From Treponema sp. (GTDB lineage Bacteria; Spirochaetota; Spirochaetia; Treponematales; Treponemataceae), in the NCBI GenBank assembly GCA_017553635.1, contig JAFZKN010000022.1, positions 49,884 to 113,883 on the forward strand: 64,000 nucleotides of DNA, written 5' to 3'. How positions within the stretch are numbered: the stretch's first letter is position 1; every line of letters starts with the position of its first letter. Both the position numbers and the translations under genes were made by a program. This document shows, in pieces, positions 50,302 to 59,218 of this stretch. The notes under the pieces are model-generated. The model saw only the letters and a list, made by a program, of their open reading frames with translations, searched no databases and was not told the origin of the DNA.

Positions 50302-50892
50302 ATGGATCCGATTATTCTTGCATCATCATCACCAAGACGTCAGGAAATCTTAAAAATGATGAACATCCCCTTTCAGGTTATCATGCCGGATGTAAATGAA
50401 AATCTTACAACTGCAAAATCTCCTCTTGAACTTACAGAAAGTCTTGCACGTTCAAAAGTTCTTTCGGTAGTTCACTCTCTTCCACCCAAACAGGTAATAC
50501 CATGGGTTCTGGGAGCTGACACAGTAGTTGCATTGAACAACAGAATATACGGAAAGCCTTCTGACCAGGACGAAGCATTCGAATTCATAAAGTCCCTTCA
50601 GGGAAAAACACATACAGTCTGCACTTCTATTGCACTCTATAACGGTGCAAAAAAAACAACTTCAACAAGAACTGCAGTTACAAAAGTAACATTTTATCCG
50701 ATGTCACAGCGTGAAATCGAAGCTTATGTCGAAACAGGCGACTGGCACGGAGCTGCAGGCGGTTACCGCATTCAGGGAATGGCATCATGCTTTATTTCTA
50801 AAATCGAAGGCAGCCAGAGCTGTGTGGTAGGCTTGCCTATATTTGAACTTTATGATATCTTAAAGTCGCAGGGTTATTCGGTACTGGAGTAA
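50302..50892 (+). CDS. maf: Maf-family nucleoside triphosphate pyrophosphatase
   Basis: 196 residues. ILASSSPRRQEIL near residue 4, the catalytic aspartate in WVLGADTVVAL near 73, GKPSDQDEAFEFIKSLQGKTH near 84 and a GAAGGYRIQG motif near 157 define Maf/YhdE proteins, which hydrolyse dTTP/UTP or modified nucleotides. The ATG at 50302 is taken because CGAGG stands before it; a TTG further upstream is less likely. Confidence 0.92.
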   Translation: MDPIILASSSPRRQEILKMMNIPFQVIMPDVNENLTTAKSPLELTESLARSKVLSVVHSLPPKQVIPWVLGADTVVALNNRIYGKPSDQDEAFEFIKSLQGKTHTVCTSIALYNGAKKTTSTRTAVTKVTFYPMSQREIEAYVETGDWHGAAGGYRIQGMASCFISKIEGSQSCVVGLPIFELYDILKSQGYSVLE

Positions 50893-50914
50893 TTCAGTAT
50901 AAAATCATCTCTGC

Positions 50915-51076
50915 CGGATTTGCAAAACGACTGTTGGCCGCTAATTGCAAACCGAAATTCTTCCGGGCAAACTTTTGTTTGTCACGAGTAATAGAGTCAG
51001 GTGGTAAATTCTGATTTTTACGCGTTGAATTTTTTTTAATGCGGTGTCAGTTAAATTTACCGGTGAAGGAGTTATC
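50915..51076 (+). promoter_or_regulatory. Structured leader of rpsB (possible S2 autoregulation)
   Basis: TATAAA at 50898 may be the -10. The leader then has a strong stem, CGG-ATTTGCAA paired with TTGCAAA-CCG (50915-50954), and a GCAAAC/GTTTGT hairpin (about 50970-50983), before GAAGGAG and the rpsB ATG. rpsB leaders are often bound by S2 itself; whether this is one is inference. Confidence 0.4.
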
Positions 51077-51943
51077 ATGGCAGTTGTAACCATGAAAAGT
51101 CTGCTTGAATCTGGTGTACACTTTGGTCATCAGGTAAAGCGTTGGGATCCACGTATGAAGAAGTATATCTTTGCTTCAAGAAACGGAATCCACATTATCG
51201 ATTTGCAGAAAACAATCGCTGCAATCCGCGAAAGCTATGAAGCTGTAAGAAAAATTGCTTCATCAGGAAAATCAGTTCTCTTTGTTGGAACTAAAAAACA
51301 GGCACAGCAGGCCATTCAGAAAGAAGCTGAACGCTGTGGCATGTTCTATGTAAACAACCGCTGGCTTGGTGGTATGCTTACAAACTTCTCTACAATCAAA
51401 AAATCACTTGCACGTCTTAAGAAAATCGAAAAGATGGAAATAGACGGAACATTTGGTAACCTCACAAAGAAAGAAGTTTCTTCTCTCCAGAAAGAAAAAG
51501 CAAAACTCGAAAAAAACCTTGGTGGTATCAAAGAAATGAAAGAACTCCCTGGAGTAATCTTTATCATTGATACACATAAAGAACAGATTGCTGTTGCAGA
51601 AGCACGCAGAATGGGTATTCCTGTAATTGCTGTTGTAGATACAAACTGTAATCCGGAAGGAATCGATTACCCTATTCCTGGTAACGACGATGCCATCCGC
51701 GCAATCACATTATTCACTTCTATCATTGCAAATGCAGTAATCGAAGCTGATAACGAAGCAGGTCTTAAGATTATCGAAAACCTTAATGACGATGATGAAA
51801 ATGTTCAGACAGATGCAGTTAACAAGAGCGAAGACGAAGAAATCGTTGACTACTCTAACTACCAGCCAACTGAACAGAAAGAAGAAGATGTTGAGGCTGA
51901 TGAAAAAGACAGTCTCGTTGACGAAGACAAACTTTATAAATAA
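51077..51943 (+). CDS. rpsB: 30S ribosomal protein S2
   Basis: 288 residues. S2 hallmarks: MKSLLESGVHFGHQVKRWDP at the start, FVGTKKQAQ near 70, NNRWLGGMLTNF near 92 and GIPVIAVVDTNCNPEGIDYP near 180. The last 50 or so residues are an acidic extension (DDDENVQ... EEDVEADEKD) beyond the usual length. AAGGAG precedes the ATG at 51077, which gives the canonical AVVTMKSLL start. Followed by tsf after 14 bases, the usual S2/EF-Ts pair. Confidence 0.97.
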   Translation: MAVVTMKSLLESGVHFGHQVKRWDPRMKKYIFASRNGIHIIDLQKTIAAIRESYEAVRKIASSGKSVLFVGTKKQAQQAIQKEAERCGMFYVNNRWLGGMLTNFSTIKKSLARLKKIEKMEIDGTFGNLTKKEVSSLQKEKAKLEKNLGGIKEMKELPGVIFIIDTHKEQIAVAEARRMGIPVIAVVDTNCNPEGIDYPIPGNDDAIRAITLFTSIIANAVIEADNEAGLKIIENLNDDDENVQTDAVNKSEDEEIVDYSNYQPTEQKEEDVEADEKDSLVDEDKLYK

Positions 51944-51957
51944 TCAGGAGCACATAT

Positions 51958-52791
51958 ATGGATATTAGCGCAGCAGATATTAAAGAATTGCGAGAATCTA
52001 CAGGTGCCGGCCTGATGGAATGTAAAAAGGCTCTTATCGAAGCTAACGGCGACAAAGCAGAAGCAGCAAAAATTCTTAAGGAAAAAGGACTTGCTGCTGT
52101 AGAAAAACGTTCTGAAAGAGCAACATCAGAAGGACGCATTTTCGTACGCAAACTTGATAACAAAATTGTATTTGTTGAACTTACCTGTGAAACAGACTTC
52201 GTTGCAAAGAATACAGACTTTATCGCTCTTGGAGAAAAACTCCTCGACGTAACAGTAGAAAAAGGACTTACATCAGTTTCTGATGAACACACAAAACTTC
52301 TTGAAGATCTTCAGATTAAGATTCGTGAAAACATGTCTGTAAGAAACGTAGTTGTAGTAGATATTCCTGCTGGATGTGCAGGCGCTTCATACGTTCACTC
52401 AGATTTCAAGACAGCATCTTGTGTTGTAATCAAAGGTTCTGATGCAGAAGCTGTTAAGACATTTGCTTACGACTGCTGTCTCCACCTTGCAGCATTTACA
52501 CCTGCATACATCACAAAAGAAGATGTACCAGAAAGCTTTATTAACGAACAGAAAGAAATCTTTAAAGCACAGATGGATAACGATCCGAAAATGGCATCTA
52601 AACCGGACAATGTTAAAGAAGGAATTCTTGCTGGAAAGATTAAAAAGCTTCTTGCAGAAAGCTGCTTCGTAGACCAGATGTTTGTTAAAGACGACAAAGT
52701 TTCTGTAGCCGCTAAACTTGCACAGGTTGCAAAAGAAGCTGGTGCTGAACTTTCTTTCGTTACAACAAAACTCCTCGTTCTTGGAAAGTAA
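51958..52791 (+). CDS. tsf: Elongation factor Ts
   Basis: 277 residues. It begins with the UBA-like ELRESTGAGLMECKKAL and carries the TDFVAKN motif (residues about 80-86) that contacts EF-Tu, plus the later coiled and core domains. It recycles EF-Tu-GDP. CAGGAG precedes the ATG. Co-transcribed with rpsB; a strong terminator follows. Confidence 0.97.
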   Translation: MDISAADIKELRESTGAGLMECKKALIEANGDKAEAAKILKEKGLAAVEKRSERATSEGRIFVRKLDNKIVFVELTCETDFVAKNTDFIALGEKLLDVTVEKGLTSVSDEHTKLLEDLQIKIRENMSVRNVVVVDIPAGCAGASYVHSDFKTASCVVIKGSDAEAVKTFAYDCCLHLAAFTPAYITKEDVPESFINEQKEIFKAQMDNDPKMASKPDNVKEGILAGKIKKLLAESCFVDQMFVKDDKVSVAAKLAQVAKEAGAELSFVTTKLLVLGK

Positions 52792-52803
52792 TTATTAAAT
52801 AAC

Positions 52804-52852
52804 AAAGCGGTATCTTTCTTTTATAAAAATTATAGGAAGATACCGCTTTTTT
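52804..52852 (+). terminator. Terminator of rpsB-tsf
   Basis: AAAGCGGTATCTT and its complement around an AT-rich loop, followed by T's. The T-run overlaps the -35 box of the frr promoter. Confidence 0.88.
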
Positions 52853-52879
52853 GATTTTTCTGGGATTTTGTGTTATAAT
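52851..52879 (+). promoter_or_regulatory. Promoter of the frr-uppS-cdsA-dxr-rseP operon
   Basis: TTGATT, 17-base spacer, TATAAT with TG one base upstream (extended -10). Leader of about 24 nt with GGGAAGG. Confidence 0.8.
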
Positions 52880-52909
52880 ATTTGAATACCATAATTTGGG
52901 AAGGTAAAT

Positions 52910-53455
52910 ATGTCAAATCAAACAAGTGTAGAGCGCATGGACAAAACTATTGCTGCTCTCAAAGATTCATTAAATGCAATTAGAACAGGACGTGCTTCTG
53001 CAGCTATTTTTGACAAAGTCCGTGTTGACTATTACGGAACAAAGTCTCCGTTAAGTCAGGTTGCTACTATTTCAATTCCGGAAGCAAGAAGCATAATCAT
53101 TCAGCCGTTTGATAAAAGCCTCATTTCTGAAATCGAAAAAGCCATTCAGGTTGCTGATCTCGGTCTTAATCCTTCTAATGATGGGAAAGTCATCAGAATT
53201 GCAATTCCACCATTGACTGCAGAACGCCGCAAGGAGCTTGTAAAACAGGCAAAAGGTATTGCAGAAAATTCTCGTACATCCATCAGAAACATTCGTCGTG
53301 ACGGTAATGATGAACTTAAAAAACAGCAGAAAGGCGGAGAAATTACGGAAGACGACTTAAAGAAGATGGAAGACGATCTCCAGAAAACAACAGACAAATA
53401 CATTGCAGAAATAAATTCAATTTATGATGCAAAAGAAAAAGAGATAATGGACTAA
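52910..53455 (+). CDS. frr: Ribosome recycling factor
   Basis: 181 residues, normal length. Family motifs: LNAIRTGRASAAIFDKV near 18, YYGTKSPLSQVATIS near 40, ARSIIIQPFDKS near 58 and LTAERRKELVKQAK near 105. With EF-G it splits ribosomes after termination. First gene of a six-gene operon. Confidence 0.97.
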   Translation: MSNQTSVERMDKTIAALKDSLNAIRTGRASAAIFDKVRVDYYGTKSPLSQVATISIPEARSIIIQPFDKSLISEIEKAIQVADLGLNPSNDGKVIRIAIPPLTAERRKELVKQAKGIAENSRTSIRNIRRDGNDELKKQQKGGEITEDDLKKMEDDLQKTTDKYIAEINSIYDAKEKEIMD

Positions 53456-53461
53456 TCCTTT

Positions 53462-54178
53462 ATGTCCGGTTCAGCACAAGTTTCTGACAACTTAACGCCT
53501 CCTGTTCATGTTGGGATAATCATGGACGGTAACGGAAGATGGGCAAAAAATCGCGGTCTTCCGAGAACTGCAGGTCACAAAGAAGGACTTGAAGTTGCAA
53601 AAAAAATTGTCAAAACCTGTGCTGAGTCGAATATAAAGTATGTCACTCTCTACACTTTTTCAACTGAAAACTGGAAACGTGCGCAGGAAGAAGTCGGCTA
53701 TCTTATGGGACTTATAAGAGGCCATCTTAGGGCAGAATTTGAATTTTATAAAGCAAACGGAATCCGGATTGAACATATCGGAGACCTTGCAGGACTTCCA
53801 GATGATGTTGCAGAAGAAATTATAAAGGCAAAAAAAGAAACAGAAAATTTTACGGGGCTTACAGTTATTCTTGCAATAAATTACGGCGGCCGCGATGAAC
53901 TTGTAAGAAGCGTTAAAAAAATTGTTTCTTCGAAGGTTGCAGAAAAAGTTGTAAATGAAAAATTAATTTCTGATAATTTTGATATTCCAGAATTACCGGA
54001 TGTTGATTTTTTAATCAGAACTGGTGGTGAAAAACGGTTAAGCAATTTTTTGATGTGGCATTCTGCGTATGCGGAATTCCTGTTTACAGATACTTTGTGG
54101 CCGGATTACACACCCGAAGAATTTAAAGAAAATATAAATGAATTTTACCGGAGAACCAGAAGGTTTGGAAACGCGTAA
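53462..54178 (+). CDS. uppS: Undecaprenyl diphosphate synthase
   Basis: 238 residues. IIMDGNGRWAKNRGLPRTAG near residue 20 holds the catalytic aspartate; TLYTFSTENWKR near 60, and RTGGEKRLSNFLMWHSAYAE near 180 (usual form RTSGE...FLLWQ) complete the cis-prenyltransferase pattern. It makes the C55 carrier lipid for cell wall synthesis. Six bases follow the frr stop; the binding site is weak, so coupling to frr is likely. Confidence 0.95.
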   Translation: MSGSAQVSDNLTPPVHVGIIMDGNGRWAKNRGLPRTAGHKEGLEVAKKIVKTCAESNIKYVTLYTFSTENWKRAQEEVGYLMGLIRGHLRAEFEFYKANGIRIEHIGDLAGLPDDVAEEIIKAKKETENFTGLTVILAINYGGRDELVRSVKKIVSSKVAEKVVNEKLISDNFDIPELPDVDFLIRTGGEKRLSNFLMWHSAYAEFLFTDTLWPDYTPEEFKENINEFYRRTRRFGNA

Positions 54179-54194
54179 ATAAGGATAAAATAAA

Positions 54195-55034
54195 TTGCCA
54201 AAACTTGCACAGAGATTAATCGTATTTTTTATAGGTATTCCGCTCGTAATTGCCGTCATTATCCCGGATTTTTTTAATCATTTACTATTCCAGTTATTAT
54301 TATTAGTCTTCTCTTTTCTTGCATCTTCTGAGTTATGCAACATGCTTTCTCAAAAAGGAAAAATAATTCCAAAACCTCTTTTGATTTTTTTAAGCGTCAT
54401 AATTCCGCTTGCATCTTATCTTTGCGGATTATTTGAAGTCGATTTTATAATTGTAGATTTAGTTTTTATTACTTCAATAATGGCTGTTTTTGCTTATGAG
54501 GTTCTTTTCGTAAAGGACTTCGAAGATTCAAATACAAAAATCGCAAACGGAGTTCTTACTGTTTTTTACAGCGGATTTCTTCCGTCATTTATTGCAAGAC
54601 TTACCGTTTTAGATGATGCAACAATTCTCATATGTCTTTTCTTTGTATTCGTATTTATAAGTGATTCTGCCGCTTGGCTTTTCGGAATGACTCTAGGTAA
54701 AAACAACAGAGGAATAATTGCAGCAAGTCCTAACAAAAGTATCGCAGGTTTTGCAGGCTCATATCTTGGAACACTTTTTATAGTTTTCTTAATAAAATTT
54801 TTCTTTAAAGATTTTATTTTTCCAGATGTTTCCCCTGTAAAACTAATCATCCTTGCAATCTGTATTTCTACATCAAGTATTATCGGAGACCTGGCTGAAT
54901 CAGTTTTTAAACGTTCAAGCGGATGTAAAGACAGCGGTAATATTATTTTAGGTAGAGGTGGTGCATTGGATTCAATTGATTCAATCCTTATGTCTGCACC
55001 ATTCTTTTATATCTTTGTAAAATATTTCTTCTAA
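54195..55034 (+). CDS. cdsA: Phosphatidate cytidylyltransferase
   Basis: 279 residues with about eight helices. The C-terminal signature SIIGDLAESVFKRSSGCKDS is clear; the following box reads ILGRGGALDSIDS where most CdsA proteins have PGHGG and DRxDS. It makes CDP-diacylglycerol for phospholipids. The start is TTG with AAGGA nine bases before it. Stop and dxr start overlap (TAATG). Confidence 0.93.
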   Translation: MPKLAQRLIVFFIGIPLVIAVIIPDFFNHLLFQLLLLVFSFLASSELCNMLSQKGKIIPKPLLIFLSVIIPLASYLCGLFEVDFIIVDLVFITSIMAVFAYEVLFVKDFEDSNTKIANGVLTVFYSGFLPSFIARLTVLDDATILICLFFVFVFISDSAAWLFGMTLGKNNRGIIAASPNKSIAGFAGSYLGTLFIVFLIKFFFKDFIFPDVSPVKLIILAICISTSSIIGDLAESVFKRSSGCKDSGNIILGRGGALDSIDSILMSAPFFYIFVKYFF

Positions 55035-56128
55035 TGAAAAAGATTGTAGTTTTAGGTGCAACAGGTTCAATCGGGACAAGTACTCTCGACATCGCAGAAA
55101 ACATGAAGGACGATTTTAAGGTAGTCGGAATTTCTGCAAATTCCAGCAGGGATAAAATCGAATCAATTAAAAATCATTTTAAATGCAGTTCAACATTATT
55201 CTGCGAAGACGGAATCGACGGCATAAAACGTCTTATCGATGAAACAAAACCAGACATCGTTGTAAACGGGATCTCAGGCAGCGCAGGTCTTGCTCCAAGT
55301 AAAATTGTTCTCGAAAATGGAATTGACCTTGCTCTTGCAAATAAAGAAACGGTTGTAATGGCATGGCCCCTGATAAAAAAACTTGCAGATAAAAACAACG
55401 CAAAAATAATTCCTGTAGATTCAGAACATTCGGCTGTTTTCTGTCTCATAAACCAGTGCGGAAAAGAAAATGTAAGTCAAATCATAATAACTGCAAGCGG
55501 CGGACCTTTTAGAAATTATTCTGCTGAACAGTTAAAGGCTGTAACTTTACAGGATGCTTTAAAACACCCGACATGGAATATGGGCCGGAAAATTACAATA
55601 GACTCTGCTACCCTGGCAAACAAAGGTCTTGAAGTAATAGAAGCAACCCGGCTTTTTGATTTTGATACTGAACATGTAAAAGTCGTTGTTCATCCACAGA
55701 GTTATGTTCATTCGCTTGTAAGGACAAATGACGGAATGCTTTATGCACAGATTTCTGACCCTGACATGAAACATCCGATTTTGCAGAGCCTTTTTTATCC
55801 GAAAAATACAGGTAACTATTTAGACAGTTTTGACCTTTTTAATAAAGAGCTTACTTTTTATAAACCGGACTTTGAACGCTTTCCTATGCTTGGTTTTGCA
55901 TACGAAGCTGCTAAGAAAAATGCCGGATATACAATTGCATTTAATGCTGCAAATGAAATTGCAGTTGATGCATTTGTAAAAGGAAAAATCGGCTTTACAG
56001 AAATTCAACTTGTAACACAAAAAACTCTGGAAAAGGATTTTTCAAAGGAACCGGTAGATTTTAACGATGTATTTGAAACAGATAAAACAGCAAGAAAATA
56101 TGCAGAGGAAATTTTATGGACATTGTAA
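55034..56128 (+). CDS. dxr: 1-deoxy-D-xylulose 5-phosphate reductoisomerase
   Basis: 364 residues. The N-terminal LGATGSIGTSTLD binds NADPH; ALANKETVVMAW near 105, PVDSEHSAVF near 133 (metal-binding) and ASGGPFRNYS near 158 are substrate motifs. It makes methylerythritol phosphate, feeding isoprenoids to UppS two genes upstream. Overlaps rseP by 13 bases. Confidence 0.96.
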   Translation: MKKIVVLGATGSIGTSTLDIAENMKDDFKVVGISANSSRDKIESIKNHFKCSSTLFCEDGIDGIKRLIDETKPDIVVNGISGSAGLAPSKIVLENGIDLALANKETVVMAWPLIKKLADKNNAKIIPVDSEHSAVFCLINQCGKENVSQIIITASGGPFRNYSAEQLKAVTLQDALKHPTWNMGRKITIDSATLANKGLEVIEATRLFDFDTEHVKVVVHPQSYVHSLVRTNDGMLYAQISDPDMKHPILQSLFYPKNTGNYLDSFDLFNKELTFYKPDFERFPMLGFAYEAAKKNAGYTIAFNAANEIAVDAFVKGKIGFTEIQLVTQKTLEKDFSKEPVDFNDVFETDKTARKYAEEILWTL

Positions 56129-57234
56129 TAGGATTATTGTGTCTTAACGTTATAGTTTTTTTTCATGAACTGGGACATTTTATAGTTGCAAAACTGAATG
56201 GTGTTAAAGTTCTTACTTTTTCAATCGGGATGGGACCTGTTCTTTTAAGGAAGATGCATAAAGGAACAGAATACAGACTTTCTCTTCTACCAATTGGCGG
56301 TTACTGCGGAATGGAAGGAGAAAACGACTTTCAAAATGCAATTGAAAATAATTCTGATACGATAAATGCATCCAAAACATCTCTTTACGGTGTTCATCCC
56401 TTGCGGAGGGCTTTAATCGCTCTTGCAGGACCTTTTTCTAATTTTGTAATTTCGGTGGTGGCTTTTACAATTGTATTGATGGTTGGATATACATTCACCA
56501 CTTATACAAACAGAATCATTCTTCCGGATGAAACTGTTGAAAGCCCTGCCCGCAATGCAGGAATGCTTTCGGGTGATAAAATTATAAAGATTAATGGCAC
56601 TGAAATAAAATATTTCTACGAAATTCAAAAAGAAATTTCTTTTAGACCTAAGGAAGAAATTGATATTACAGTTGACCGTAACGGTGAAATATTAAATTTT
56701 AAAATCAAAACTCTTCTTAATAAAGATATGGGAAACGGCATTATAGGAATCACATGCGATGATACAGAACTGGTTTATCTTGAAGCTAAAACCTATTCTC
56801 TTTTTCCTGCAATTTATCGGGGAATATTAAAAACCGGTGAAATGATCGGTGCTACTTTAAAAAGTCTTACAGTTCTTTTTAAAGGTGTAAACATATCAAA
56901 AACTGTTTCAGGACCAATAAGAATTTCTTTAATGCTCGGAGAATCTGTTCGCGGAGGATTTAAAGAAAATTTCAGGACAGGACTTTATTCTCTCATGGAG
57001 TTATGTGCATTGATAAGCATATCTCTCGGGATAATGAACCTGCTGCCAATACCAGTTTTTGACGGTGGATTAATTTTCATTGCTTTAATCGAAGCAATAA
57101 CACGAAAAAGAATTCCGCCTAAAGTTCAATTAAAAATACAGATAATCGGAGTTGCAATTATCATATTTATCCTGATTTTTGTCGTAATGTTCGACATTAA
57201 TTACTTTGTTACAAAATGGGGTGCAGCAAAATGA
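56116..57234 (+). CDS. rseP: Site-2 zinc protease RseP
   Basis: 372 residues. HELGH near residue 17 is the zinc site; the LPIPVFDGG motif near 313 gives the second metal ligand; one PDZ domain lies between (about 135-210, with SPARNAGMLSGDKIIKINGT). It cleaves membrane-bound regulators or signal-peptide remnants. Stop and next start overlap by four bases. Confidence 0.94.
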   Translation: MDIVIGLLCLNVIVFFHELGHFIVAKLNGVKVLTFSIGMGPVLLRKMHKGTEYRLSLLPIGGYCGMEGENDFQNAIENNSDTINASKTSLYGVHPLRRALIALAGPFSNFVISVVAFTIVLMVGYTFTTYTNRIILPDETVESPARNAGMLSGDKIIKINGTEIKYFYEIQKEISFRPKEEIDITVDRNGEILNFKIKTLLNKDMGNGIIGITCDDTELVYLEAKTYSLFPAIYRGILKTGEMIGATLKSLTVLFKGVNISKTVSGPIRISLMLGESVRGGFKENFRTGLYSLMELCALISISLGIMNLLPIPVFDGGLIFIALIEAITRKRIPPKVQLKIQIIGVAIIIFILIFVVMFDINYFVTKWGAAK

Positions 57235-59162
57235 AAAAGATTTTTTCACTTATCATTCTTTCGTTGATGTCATCATTATTCTTTGCTCAAGCCGGAACTT
57301 CTTTTATGCCACATCTAAAGGAAGTAATTGCAATTTACCAGGACAGTTCAACACCAGAGAAATTTTACACAGTCGGGAAAGACGGCTATGTAATAATATG
57401 GGACAGTGAAAACAGGGGTTTCCATTATCAGATAACCGATAAACAGATTAAAAAAACTGCGTTCAATCCTGTAAAAACAGAAGCTGCTTTTTATGAAACT
57501 GATGAAAATTCTGTAAACATAATCAGTGTATGGGATCTTAAAACCTTTACAAAAAAGTTTTCCATACTCATTGATGATACAATTCTTTCGCTTAACTACA
57601 GTAAAAAAGGGTCTTATCTTATGGCCGGAACAGCAACCGAAAAAGGCGTTCTGTTTATAAATCCTGCAAGCGGTGCTATTGCTAAAGGATATCCGGATAA
57701 GCTTCTCATGACATCGTTTATCGAAACAGCAAATTCAGAAAAGTCAATCATGAGTTATTCCATTACAGGCCATATTACTTACACAGATTCTGGAAAAGGA
57801 ACTACTCTAAAAAGAATAACAACTCAATCTGCACTTTCAAAAATGGTTTTGTTTAACAAAAACAGATTTGCAGCAGGATTTAAAGATAAAAAAATCATCA
57901 TCATAGATGCAGTTACAGGAAAAACAGCATTTGAAATAGCCGCAGCAAATCCGACAATGTATAATTATAATGATGAACTTTATTATTTTGATTCACCGGC
58001 TTCTGCTAAAAACCACTCCCTATTTAAATTTGTGATTGAAGAAGGAAAAGTAAAAAATCCTGTAATTGCATACAATATTAATGGAAAACTGGAAGGAAGC
58101 ATTTCTGATTTTATAATTACAGAAAACAGAATTATCGCAGGTTCTACAAAAGGTTATATTTATGACTGTAAACTTGATGCAGAAAATGACCTTTATGTAT
58201 TTAGTCCTGTTTCTTATAAAAATCTGCAGAAAATAATTGATGCTGCGTTTGGTACCGATGATCTTTTTATCCTTACAGAAAAAGCTGTTTATAAATCTGA
58301 TGAATCAAAAGAAGGCATAATTAAAATTGCAGAAAACAAAAATTATACAAACATTACTTCGATAATCGATTCAGATTCTGAAACAAAATTAATTTTATGG
58401 TCGCAGAATAAAGATTCAGCTGTTTCACTAATTTCAACGGATAAAAACTTGCAGTCAAATATCTTTACACCGACCGGACTTATAAAGACTTTAAAATACT
58501 GCGGAAATACAAATCAAAACAGCAGTCTTATCTATATTGAAAACAGTTCAAAGGTAAACAGATATAATTTTTCAAAAAATGCTGTTGAAGAGCTCTATTA
58601 CGGTTCCGGAATCCAGGATGCAGTACTGCTTAATGAAAATGATCTTTATATTGCAAAAGCATGTACTTCGCCTTTAGATTCACCTTTAATTTATGTAAAT
58701 ACAAAAACCCACGAAACAGTTCAGCTTAAATTTGACTGTGATTCAGTTTATTCACTTGCGGTAGACAATTCTGTAAAAGAGAATAATCAGATTATTTATG
58801 CAATCGGTGTTACGGATAAAGATGGAAAATCACAGACAAAGATTTACAGATTTGATGCAGAAAGCAAAAAAGTCGAAACTGCAGTATTATTAAAAGGAGC
58901 TGATTATACAGGAAATCTCTATGTTAACTTTGATTTTATAATCCACAAATTATGCTCGCAGCAGTTTACATCACTTGGTGTAAAATCAAAAAAATCCCTC
59001 GTATACAAACGCAGCCTTAGTCTCCCTGTAAAAGCAGCTTCAAATTCTGAAAACTGTGTATTTGTAAACTCTGATGGAAGCATGTCCTGGGTAGACATAA
59101 AATCACCGGAACTCATCGCCGACTGGTACATCACAGACGATGAAAGGGTTCTTGAATACTGA
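57231..59162 (+). CDS. Exported beta-propeller-like protein
   Basis: 643 residues. The start at 57231 gives MKKIFSLIILSLMSSLFFAQ, a signal peptide, and overlaps the rseP stop (ATGA). The mature chain has repeated short beta units with WD40/YVTN-like sequence (VIIWDSENRG near 60, ISVWDLKTF near 100, FAAGFKDKKIIIIDAVTG near 210, IYDCKLDA near 308). Probably a periplasmic propeller scaffold. Last gene of the frr operon and not obviously related to its other functions. Confidence 0.75.
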   Translation: MKKIFSLIILSLMSSLFFAQAGTSFMPHLKEVIAIYQDSSTPEKFYTVGKDGYVIIWDSENRGFHYQITDKQIKKTAFNPVKTEAAFYETDENSVNIISVWDLKTFTKKFSILIDDTILSLNYSKKGSYLMAGTATEKGVLFINPASGAIAKGYPDKLLMTSFIETANSEKSIMSYSITGHITYTDSGKGTTLKRITTQSALSKMVLFNKNRFAAGFKDKKIIIIDAVTGKTAFEIAAANPTMYNYNDELYYFDSPASAKNHSLFKFVIEEGKVKNPVIAYNINGKLEGSISDFIITENRIIAGSTKGYIYDCKLDAENDLYVFSPVSYKNLQKIIDAAFGTDDLFILTEKAVYKSDESKEGIIKIAENKNYTNITSIIDSDSETKLILWSQNKDSAVSLISTDKNLQSNIFTPTGLIKTLKYCGNTNQNSSLIYIENSSKVNRYNFSKNAVEELYYGSGIQDAVLLNENDLYIAKACTSPLDSPLIYVNTKTHETVQLKFDCDSVYSLAVDNSVKENNQIIYAIGVTDKDGKSQTKIYRFDAESKKVETAVLLKGADYTGNLYVNFDFIIHKLCSQQFTSLGVKSKKSLVYKRSLSLPVKAASNSENCVFVNSDGSMSWVDIKSPELIADWYITDDERVLEY

Positions 59163-59170
59163 TACAGATA

Positions 59171-59213
59171 AAAAAAATCAGTACCAGAGATTTATCTGGT
59201 ACTGATTAAAATC
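59171..59213. terminator. Bidirectional terminator, propeller gene / glgA
   Basis: A 13-base perfect stem (AATCAGTACCAGA and complement) with a short loop and A-runs/T-runs on both sides. Confidence 0.75.
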
Positions 59214-59218
59214 AGAAA

